From Luteimonas colneyensis (lineage in GTDB: Bacteria; Pseudomonadota; Gammaproteobacteria; Xanthomonadales; Xanthomonadaceae): a DNA stretch of 64,000 nucleotides. The position numbers and the translations under genes are program-made. The stretch covers positions 8,950-72,949 of the forward strand of contig NZ_JACSQJ010000005.1 in NCBI RefSeq assembly GCF_014836665.1, read 5' to 3'. This document shows positions 9,330 to 15,574 of the stretch, piece after piece; position 1 is the first letter of the stretch, and each line of letters opens with the position of its first letter. The notes beneath the pieces were generated by a model, which was given only the letters and a program-made list of their open reading frames with translations, did no database searches and was not told the origin of the DNA.

Positions 9330-10346
9330 TCAGCCGGCCTTGCGGGCCGCGCTGCCGGCCGTCCCGCGCGATGCGCTGGCGGTCTTCTTCGCGGTCTTCC
9401 TGGCGGCCTTCTTCGCCACCTTCTTCGTGGCTTTCTTCGCCGGCTTTTTCGCGGTCTTCGCCGCTGCCTTCTTCGCGGGCTTCGACGCCGGCACGTCGCC
9501 ATCCGCGGCCGAGGTCCCCGCGCCGCGCTTCTTCGCGGGCGTGCGCCTGTTGGCGCCGATGCTCTTCTGCAGCAGGGCCATGAAGTCCACGACGTTGGTG
9601 GTCGCGTCCTCGGGCACCTCGTGCTCCTGGTCGTCAGGACGCGACACCACGCCCTCGGACTTCATGCGCTCGCGGATCACCTTTTCCAGCCGCCCGCGGA
9701 ACTCGTCGCGGTACTGCGAGGGATCCCATTCCCCGCTCATCGCCTTGATGAGCTGAGTGGCCATCTCCCGCTCCTTCGCATTGATCCGGTAGTCGCCGGC
9801 CTCGCCCTCGGGCAGCCGGTACTCCGACGCGTCCACCACCTCCTGCGGATAGCGCAGCAGCATCAGCACCAGTGCATCGCCCTGCGGCAGCACCGCGGCC
9901 AGGTACTCGCGCGTGCGGATCACCACGCGCGCAATGCCGGCCTTGCCGGTATCGCGCAGGGTCTCGCGCAGCAGCACGTAGCCTTTCTCGGCCTTCTTCG
10001 CGGGCACCAGGATGTAGGGCTTCTCGTAGTAGGTCGGCGGGATGTCCGCGGCATCGACGAAGGTCTCGACCTCCACCGTTTCATGGCTCTCCGGCGCGGC
10101 CGACCTGATGTCGTCCTGCTCCAGGACCACGTAGCTGCCCTTGTCGTATTCGAAGGCCTTGACCACGTCCTTCCACGGCACTTCCTCGCCGGTCTCGGCG
10201 TTGACGCGCTCGTAGCGCACCGGATTGCGGTCGCGCGAGTCCAGCATGCGGAAGCTGATGTCGATCCGTCGTTCGCCCGACATCAGCGAAACCGGCACGT
10301 TCAACAGCCCGAAGCTCAGGGTCCCGGTCCAGATGGGGCGCGCCAT
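9330..10346 (-). CDS. ku: Ku protein of non-homologous end joining
   Basis: Bacterial Ku binds DNA ends as a homodimer and recruits LigD. The core begins MARPIWTGTLSFGLLNVPV, the invariant start of this family. It contains RYERVNAETGEEVPW, the SYVVLEQDDI region and the LILMLLRYPQEV-type block. The ATG at 10346 was chosen because it gives this N-terminus; an upstream frame extension has no similarity. The last 65 residues are a Lys/Ala-rich tail (KKAAAKTAKKPAKK), which in other long-tailed bacterial Ku proteins binds DNA. The 338-residue length reflects that tail. Its partner ligD is at 34.2 kb in this window. Confidence 0.97.
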   Translation of the reverse strand: MARPIWTGTLSFGLLNVPVSLMSGERRIDISFRMLDSRDRNPVRYERVNAETGEEVPWKDVVKAFEYDKGSYVVLEQDDIRSAAPESHETVEVETFVDAADIPPTYYEKPYILVPAKKAEKGYVLLRETLRDTGKAGIARVVIRTREYLAAVLPQGDALVLMLLRYPQEVVDASEYRLPEGEAGDYRINAKEREMATQLIKAMSGEWDPSQYRDEFRGRLEKVIRERMKSEGVVSRPDDQEHEVPEDATTNVVDFMALLQKSIGANRRTPAKKRGAGTSAADGDVPASKPAKKAAAKTAKKPAKKATKKVAKKAARKTAKKTASASRGTAGSAARKAG

Positions 10347-10446
10347 GGGGGCCTCGCGTTCGAAGGGGCGGACCCACGACGCTAGGCGTGGCGTGGTGAG
10401 ACGCCGGTGAAGCGGACCCGCCGTGCCACGGAGCGGGTGCGGGGAC

Positions 10447-10477
10447 TTGCGGGACCCGGGCCCCGCTGCTGTATACT
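10447..10477 (+). promoter_or_regulatory. Possible sigma-70 promoter of tRNA-Val
   Basis: A TATACT hexamer (10472-10477) lies 13 bases before the tRNA-Val 5' end. A weak TTGCGG (10447-10452) sits 19 bases upstream of it. The -10 match and its distance from the tRNA are good; the -35 spacing is long. Confidence 0.45.
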
Positions 10478-10490
10478 GCGCGGCCACTTC

Positions 10491-10565
10491 GGGCGGTTAG
10501 CTCAGCGGTAGAGCATTGCCTTCACACGGCAAGGGTCGCAGGTTCGATCCCTGCACCGCCCACCA
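10491..10565 (+). tRNA. tRNA-Val (CAC)
   Basis: The 75-nucleotide cloverleaf has acceptor GGGCGGT pairing with ACCGCCC and a TAGCTCAGCGGTAGAGCA D-arm. The anticodon stem TTGCC/GGCAA carries loop TTCACAC (anticodon CAC), followed by the GGTTCGATCCC T-arm and an encoded CCA. It is followed immediately by a clear terminator and by a repeat-rich gene-poor region. Confidence 0.96.
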
Positions 10566-10576
10566 GATCCAAGCAG

Positions 10577-10605
10577 AAACCCCTGGCCTCCAGGGGTTTT
10601 CTTTT
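10577..10605 (+). terminator. Rho-independent terminator after tRNA-Val
   Basis: The stem AAACCCCTGG / CCAGGGGTTT with a 3-base loop runs directly into TTTTCTTTT, 12 bases after the tRNA CCA end. This is a textbook intrinsic terminator. Confidence 0.92.
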
Positions 10606-10738
10606 GGCTTTTCTCCCAGGTGAAGGGAAGAGGCTCGCGGTCGAGCTGGCTGTGGTGATGCTGGATCGGCGTCTGCTACGGCCAGAGATGCTCGCGGGTT
10701 GGGTCGAGATGCAAGTCGGCTCCGTGGTGGCGTACGCG

Positions 10739-10853
10739 GCCCGTCGCGCACACAGGGGGTGTGCTCCCCCGGCATCTCCGCGTCCTGCTCCCACTGCCGG
10801 CCGCCGGCCATCCCTGGCCCGCTGTCCGCACACCCCCTGTGCGCGCGACGGGC
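10739..10853 (+). repeat. Large palindromic element, copy 1
   Basis: Near-perfect 26-base inverted arms (10739-10764 and 10828-10853, one mismatch) enclose about 63 bases. The enclosed core reads ccgcgtcctgctcccactgc and then ccggccgccggccatccctg. A second, diverged copy in the opposite orientation lies at 11061-11174. The long stem predicts a stable cruciform or RNA hairpin. No transposase is nearby. Confidence 0.75.
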
Positions 10854-11060
10854 TGTAGCGAGGTCCGGCCTCGGCAAAGATCGAGGGCAGCAACAGCAAC
10901 AGTAGTGACAGCACCAGCACCGCAGCAAACCGCACCCGAGCATCAGCAGCAGGGCGACAGCGATCGCGGCGGCAGCCGCGACAGGGAGTGGCGAGACCGG
11001 GTCGGGAAGCAATCGCGCAGTCAGGGTCCAACGTCTTTCCAGACCGCGGGAAAGGTGGTG

Positions 11061-11174
11061 CCCGGTGCGGGCGCAGGGGGGATGACCAGAGCCGGCCATG
11101 GATGGCCGGCGACCGGAAGTGGGAGCAGGACAGCGCAGATTCCGGCTGGGCATCCCCCCTGCGTCCGCGCCGGG
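11061..11174 (-). repeat. Large palindromic element, copy 2
   Basis: Inverted arms of 24 bases (11061-11084 and 11151-11174, two mismatches) enclose a core that, read on the minus strand, aligns with copy 1. Both cores contain tcctgctcccact followed by ccggccatcc. Arm sequences differ from copy 1 but pair within the element, so substitutions on the two sides compensate each other. This suggests that the folded form matters. Confidence 0.75.
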
Positions 11175-11245
11175 CCGCCGCAGCCCGAACTGCCCGGGTG
11201 ACGGCATTGGGGGGAGGCGCGGTCTTCCCCCACCCGGACACTGCC

Positions 11246-11674
11246 ATGCACGCGCTCGCCGGCGGACCCGTGGTCGCGCCGCGTTTCGGCGGCCCCCAGC
11301 AGCAGGCGCGCGCCCTCGCCGTCACGCACCTCGCGATCCACGATGCGCTGAACTCAATCGAGCCGCGCTACGACACGTACTCTGATCCACCGCCCGCCCC
11401 GGCGGCCGCCTCGCCGGATGCCGCGATCGCAGCGGCTGCGCGCACCAACCTGCTCGCGATGCTGGGGCCCCTGCCTCCGACGGTGCCGCCCGGGCTCGCT
11501 GTGGCGAACCGCGGCCTGGACCGATGGCAGCATGTGAGGCTGTCGCAGCTGGAGAGCGGACAGTCACTCAGCCGCGTCTACGGCGGCCTGCACTTCTTCG
11601 AGGGCTGCACCGCGGGCCTGTGCCAGGGGCGGCAGGTGGCGGACTGGGTCTACGCGCGGGCGCTCCGCCCGTAG
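11246..11674 (+). pseudogene. Collapsed vanadium haloperoxidase / PAP2-type remnant
   Basis: The 142-codon frame joins two ends of a much larger protein. Its N-terminal RALAVTHLAIHDALNSIEPRYDTY resembles the start of vanadium-dependent haloperoxidase-like PAP2 phosphatases. Its C-terminal GGLHFFEGCTAGLCQGRQVADWVYA resembles their last catalytic-site region. The whole middle, including most vanadate or phosphate ligands, is missing and the junction near residue 90 is abrupt. The family is normally 400-600 residues. The frame is open, but the product could not form the active site, so I call it a deletion remnant. It lies beside the palindromic elements downstream of tRNA-Val. Confidence 0.7.
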
Positions 11675-11690
11675 CCGCGTGCCAGCGGGC

Positions 11691-11714
11691 AGCGGCACCG
11701 GCGCCGGTGCCGCT
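11691..11714. terminator. Perfect 24-bp palindrome between convergent genes
   Basis: agcggcaccggcgccggtgc followed by cgct is its own reverse complement. It lies between the stop of the haloperoxidase remnant (11674) and the stop of the REC-EAL gene (11723). The position suggests a bidirectional transcription stop, but there is no T tract on either strand. Confidence 0.45.
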
Positions 11715-11722
11715 GCCGTGCA

Positions 11723-12949
11723 TCAGGCGGCGAGCAGTCCGTCGCGCAGGACCGGCCACTCCCGCGTCCAGCGCATGACCTCGGCCGCCGGCATGGGCTC
11801 GGCGACCAGGACGCCCTGGCCCAGCTGGCAGCCCAGCTCGCGCAGGCAGGCGAGGTCGTCCATCGCCTCCAACCCCACGGCCACGGTCTGGACGTCGATC
11901 TCGCGCGCCAGCGCCAGCGCCGCCTGGACGATCGCGCGGCGCGACGGATCCTGGGCCACGCCGCGGACGAAGCCGCGATCGATCTTGAGCTCCGAGAACG
12001 GCATGTCGCGCAGCTGCGCCAGGTTGGAAAAGCCGGTACCGAACTCGTCGATCGCCAGGCGCACGCCCTTGAGCCTCAGCCTGGTCATGATGTCGAGCTG
12101 GGCCTTCGGCTGCGTCGGCAGGTGGGTTTCCGACAATTCGAGCACCAGGCGTTCGAGCGGGAAGTCGGCGGCGGCCGCCAGGCGCGCCACGCGTTCGGGC
12201 ATGTCGAGCGTGGAGAGGTTGGCCATCGTCAGGTTCACCGCGACGTCGAGCCCGCCGCCGGGGGTGGTCCAGTGGCGCGCGTCGTGCAGCGCGTTGGACA
12301 GCACCACGCGCGCCAGCGGACCGATCAGTCCGGCGCGCTCGGCCAGGGGCACGAACTCCGTGGGCATCACGATGCCGCGCGTCCGGTGCTGCCAGCGCGC
12401 GAGCGCCTCGACGCCGACCACCTCGCCCGTCGCCAGGTCCACCTTCGGCTGGTACAGGTTGAACAGCTCACCCGACGTGATGGCGGCCTCCAGCGCCGAC
12501 GCATCCTGTCCCGAGACCAGCGGCAACGCCTCGTCGGCCGGCCCGGCCGGCTCCTCACCCGCCGCTTCCTGGTGCAGGATGTCGCGCAGCGCCGCCGGCT
12601 GCACCGGCTTGGGCAGCGTGCCCAGCACGTTCAGCCCCTGCGCCCGCGCCACCTGCTCGGCCGCCTGCAGCACGCGCGGCTCGGCCCCGCTGATCAGCAC
12701 CAGGGCGCCCGCGAATCCCACTTCGGCGAGGTGCCGGACGAACTCCACGCCGTCCATGCCGGGCATTCTCAGGTCGCAGAAGACCAGGCCGAAGCCGGCA
12801 GGGTCGGTCGACACCAGCGCCAGGCCATCCTCCCCTCGCGAGCACAGCTCGATCGCGGCATAGCCGCTCTTCCTCAGCCCCATCGCCCGCAGCTGGATCT
12901 GCAGCAGGCGGGTGGTGAAATCATCGTCATCGACAACCAGGATCTTCAT
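11723..12949 (-). CDS. Response regulator with REC and EAL domains
   Basis: Residues 1-125 are a receiver domain (MKILVVDDDDFTTRLL, phosphoacceptor Asp in LVFCDLRMPGMDG, Lys in TLPKPVQP). Residues 160-400 are an EAL domain of the cyclic-di-GMP phosphodiesterase family. The EAL signature (GVEALARW), AVNLTMANL, ELSETHL, LKIDRGF and LGQG motifs are present. Two conserved metal/catalytic positions differ: DDFGTG reads DEFGTG and the EGVE loop reads VGLE. Hydrolysis may therefore be weak or absent. The architecture is that of RocR. The start overlaps the stop of the upstream REC-HPt gene (ATGA), so the two are translationally coupled. Confidence 0.92.
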   Translation of the reverse strand: MKILVVDDDDFTTRLLQIQLRAMGLRKSGYAAIELCSRGEDGLALVSTDPAGFGLVFCDLRMPGMDGVEFVRHLAEVGFAGALVLISGAEPRVLQAAEQVARAQGLNVLGTLPKPVQPAALRDILHQEAAGEEPAGPADEALPLVSGQDASALEAAITSGELFNLYQPKVDLATGEVVGVEALARWQHRTRGIVMPTEFVPLAERAGLIGPLARVVLSNALHDARHWTTPGGGLDVAVNLTMANLSTLDMPERVARLAAAADFPLERLVLELSETHLPTQPKAQLDIMTRLRLKGVRLAIDEFGTGFSNLAQLRDMPFSELKIDRGFVRGVAQDPSRRAIVQAALALAREIDVQTVAVGLEAMDDLACLRELGCQLGQGVLVAEPMPAAEVMRWTREWPVLRDGLLAA

Positions 12950-13776
12950 AGCGCGTACCTCGTCATGTCCGGTGCCGGCGCGCCGGCCGCGGCGCGCCAG
13001 CGGCGCATCGCCGCCAGCGCCGCATCCAGCGCAACCACCACCTGTTGCACCAGCGGAGCGATTCCATCGCGCCGCCCCCCATCCACGTGCTCTTCGAGCC
13101 GCGCGCACAGCACGGCCAGTGGCACCGCCCCCACCGAATGCGCCGAGGCCTTGAGCCGGTGCGCGAGCATGCCTGCCCCGCAGGCGTCGCCGGCGCGCGC
13201 CGCGCGCAGCAGGTCGTCGCGCATGCCGGTCGCGACCTCGTCGAAATAGCCGAGGATCTCCAGCATCAGTCCCCGCTCGCCGCCGACCAGCTCGCGCAGT
13301 GCGGCGACCTCGAACACGGGCACCGCCCCCGGGCCGGCGCCGGATGCATCGCCAGGCGTCGTCGCGGCGGTGCCGGCCTGCACCGGCGCCGCGGCCAGCC
13401 AGCGGCCAAGCACGGCACGGAGGCCATCGAGCTGCATCGGCTTGGCCAAGAAGTCGTCGAACCCCGCCTCGCGCGCCCTTTCGGCCTGTCCGATGCGCAC
13501 GTCGGCGCTGAAGGCGAGCACGGGCGTCCTGGTGCCACGGGCCTCCCGGCTGCGGATCGCGCGGACCAGGCCGAAGCCGTCCATCACCGGCATGTGGAGA
13601 TCGCTCAGGACCAGTGCGAAGCCGCCGCCGAGCCAGCGCGACAGGCCGTCTTCCCCGTTGCCCGCCATGTCCGCTTCGACGCCCACCACGGCCAGCTGGC
13701 GGGCCAGGACGCTGCGGTTCGTCGGGTCGTCCTCGACGACCAGGATGCGGCATGCGTCAGCTCGAAACTCCGTCAA
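12946..13776 (-). CDS. REC-HPt protein, probably the tail of a lost hybrid kinase
   Basis: The protein has a receiver domain (ACRILVVEDDPTNRSVLARQ, acceptor Asp in VLSDLHMPVMDGF, Lys in FLAKPMQ). An HPt domain follows, with the phosphotransfer His in AHRLKASAHSVGA. No histidine kinase or sensor domain precedes it. The order REC-HPt is what one sees at the C-terminus of BvgS/RocS-type hybrid kinases, whose partner is often a REC-EAL regulator like the next gene. The start is uncertain: TTG 13776 has a GGAG-type ribosome site and begins just before the receiver, while GTG 13866 would add 30 unconserved residues. It either acts as a phosphorelay adaptor for an unlinked kinase or is a 5'-truncated relic. 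Confidence 0.75.
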   Translation of the reverse strand: MTEFRADACRILVVEDDPTNRSVLARQLAVVGVEADMAGNGEDGLSRWLGGGFALVLSDLHMPVMDGFGLVRAIRSREARGTRTPVLAFSADVRIGQAERAREAGFDDFLAKPMQLDGLRAVLGRWLAAAPVQAGTAATTPGDASGAGPGAVPVFEVAALRELVGGERGLMLEILGYFDEVATGMRDDLLRAARAGDACGAGMLAHRLKASAHSVGAVPLAVLCARLEEHVDGGRRDGIAPLVQQVVVALDAALAAMRRWRAAAGAPAPDMTRYAL

Positions 13777-13893
13777 GCTCCCTCTCCATGGAGCAGCCGG
13801 AATGATGGATGCTGCTACGCAACATGGTAGCGGCGCGCGCGCCATCCCTCCCGTGCGCACCGTCACAGAGCGGACATGCCGGGTGCAGTGATC

Positions 13894-15513
13894 TCAGGGG
13901 CAGTCGCCCACCCGCACGAACGCGAGATCCTCGTAGTCGTAGCTGAAGTCGGCCTCGGGATCGACCTTGGCCATCGCCAGCGTTGCCGGTCCTCCGACCG
14001 TCGCGGTGGCGAACTCGAGCCAGGCATCGGCGTCGGGGCCCAGCGTGTCGAAATCCACCAGCAGGCGCTCTCCCGCACGCAGCACCGGTCCGGCGAGCCG
14101 CGGCGACTTCAGCGATTCGAAGCGCACGCCTCCGTCCGCTTCGCACACCGTGGCCTCGCCGAACCAGGGATCGCGGTAGCGGCCCAGCCTGCCGCTCAGC
14201 GCACCGGCGGCGGCGGGCGCGCGCTCCGAGTGGGCTGCATCGCCATCCGGTGCGTCCTGCGCGGCGACGGCCGCGGAGCGCTCCGCGGCCAGCAGCGAGG
14301 CGTAGTGCGCGACCAGACCGTCCGCCCGGGGACAGGCCGCCCCGGGACACGCGGTGAAGATCTTCGACAGCGACTGTTCCAGCACCGTCCGCGCATCGCC
14401 CGCATCCCCGTTGACGAGGATCACGAAGCCGGTGTCCAGCTCCGGCAGCAGGCTCACCGCGGAATACATGCCCGACAGCGTCCCGGTGTGCGCGACCTTC
14501 CAGGTCCCGTCGACGTCGCTCAGCCGCCAGCCGTAGCCATAGGCGTGGAAATGGCTGCGATTCCAGGCGCGCATCCGCGCCGACAGCGGCATCGGCATGT
14601 GCGCGGTCCACGCCTCGTCGCGCTGCGCGGCGGACAGCCATCGCGCGCCATCGCCCCCGGCGGTGTCCGGATCGAGCCACGCGCGCACCCAGCGCAGCAT
14701 GTCGTCGAGCGTGCAGCGCACCCCGCCCGCGGCGGACATCGGCATGTCGGCCACGACCTCGCCCTCCGCGCGCGGCTCCCAGGCATCCCCGCGGCGCACG
14801 TGCGGCGCGGCCACGGGCCCTGCCCCGTCCACGCGCCATTCCCCGACCCGGCAGCCCTGCATGCCCAGCGGCTCGAACACCTCGCGCCGCAGCAGCACGT
14901 CGTAGGGCGCGCCGCCGGCCGCGGCCGCCACTTCGCCGGCGACGATGTACAGCGTGTTGTCGTAGGCATAGCGCGAGCGGAAGCTCCAGCGCGGCTTCAG
15001 GTGCGCCAGGCCGGCGATCACCTCGTCGCGCGAGAACGCGTTCGGCTCCGGCCACAGCATCAGGTCGCCGGCGCCCGGCCCCAAGCCGCTGTTGTGGATG
15101 AGCAGGTCGCGCACCTGCATCTCGCGCGTCACCCAGTCCTCGTGCATGCGGAAGCCCGGCAGGTGCTTCACCACCGGGTCGTCCCAGGCCAGCACGCCGG
15201 CATCGACCTGCCGCGCCAGCAGCGCCGCGGTCATGGCCTTGGTGTTGGAGGCGACCTTGAACAGCGTGTCGGCAGTGATCGCCTCGCCGCTGCCGGCGAC
15301 GGTCTCGCCGCGCAGTTCGACGTGCCGGACTTCGCCGTCCACGACCACGCCGACGGCGATGCCGGGAAGCGCGTAGCGGGCGGTGGCGTCGTCCACCGCC
15401 GCGGCCACGGCCTGCCGGGGCCAGCCATCATCCGTGCCAGCGGTCGCCGCTGCCGATGCAAAAAAAATCGCGGCCGTGGCTGCGGCCGCGAAGAGGACAC
15501 CCGTTCCCGCCAC
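13894..15513 (-). CDS. Secreted serine hydrolase (beta-lactamase class C-like)
   Basis: This 539-residue exported protein has a signal peptide (VLFAAAATAAIFFASAAATA). The penicillin-binding/class C fold follows, with the nucleophile motif SNTK (Ser 89, Lys 92), a Tyr-x-Asn motif (YDN, in RYAYDNTLYIVAGE) and HTG as the third motif. About 130 residues of a C-terminal DUF3471-like domain follow. Such enzymes are usually D-aminopeptidases, esterases or DD-peptidases rather than resistance enzymes. GTG 15513 was chosen because an AAGGAG ribosome site lies 5 bases upstream; a longer frame from 15567 adds a Gly/Arg-rich stretch before the signal. It follows the TonB receptor gene closely, so the two may act together on extracellular peptides. 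Confidence 0.88.
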   Translation of the reverse strand: MAGTGVLFAAAATAAIFFASAAATAGTDDGWPRQAVAAAVDDATARYALPGIAVGVVVDGEVRHVELRGETVAGSGEAITADTLFKVASNTKAMTAALLARQVDAGVLAWDDPVVKHLPGFRMHEDWVTREMQVRDLLIHNSGLGPGAGDLMLWPEPNAFSRDEVIAGLAHLKPRWSFRSRYAYDNTLYIVAGEVAAAAGGAPYDVLLRREVFEPLGMQGCRVGEWRVDGAGPVAAPHVRRGDAWEPRAEGEVVADMPMSAAGGVRCTLDDMLRWVRAWLDPDTAGGDGARWLSAAQRDEAWTAHMPMPLSARMRAWNRSHFHAYGYGWRLSDVDGTWKVAHTGTLSGMYSAVSLLPELDTGFVILVNGDAGDARTVLEQSLSKIFTACPGAACPRADGLVAHYASLLAAERSAAVAAQDAPDGDAAHSERAPAAAGALSGRLGRYRDPWFGEATVCEADGGVRFESLKSPRLAGPVLRAGERLLVDFDTLGPDADAWLEFATATVGGPATLAMAKVDPEADFSYDYEDLAFVRVGDCP

Positions 15514-15574
15514 CTTGTCTCCTTCCGGAACCGGAGGGCGACGGCCCCCGCCGCCGCCCTCCGTCACGCCGTGC

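Larger units (their letters stand above)
10606..11245. other. Gene-poor region with two palindromic elements
   Basis: No open frame in these 640 bases looks like a protein; all translate to low-complexity Arg/Ala/Pro-rich sequence. The region holds the two palindromic elements annotated separately. Between them is a run of CAG/CAA-type triplets (10885-10960) without a recognisable role. It looks like decayed or repeat DNA downstream of a tRNA gene. Confidence 0.6.

Noticed and set aside
10885-10960. CAG/CAA-rich stretch as a Gln-repeat gene or triplet repeat
   Set aside because: The triplets are irregular, interrupted and not part of a supported reading frame.
10491-11674. Genomic island integrated at tRNA-Val
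   Set aside because: No integrase gene and no second copy of the tRNA 3' end was seen in the window; decay of repeats is a simpler reading.
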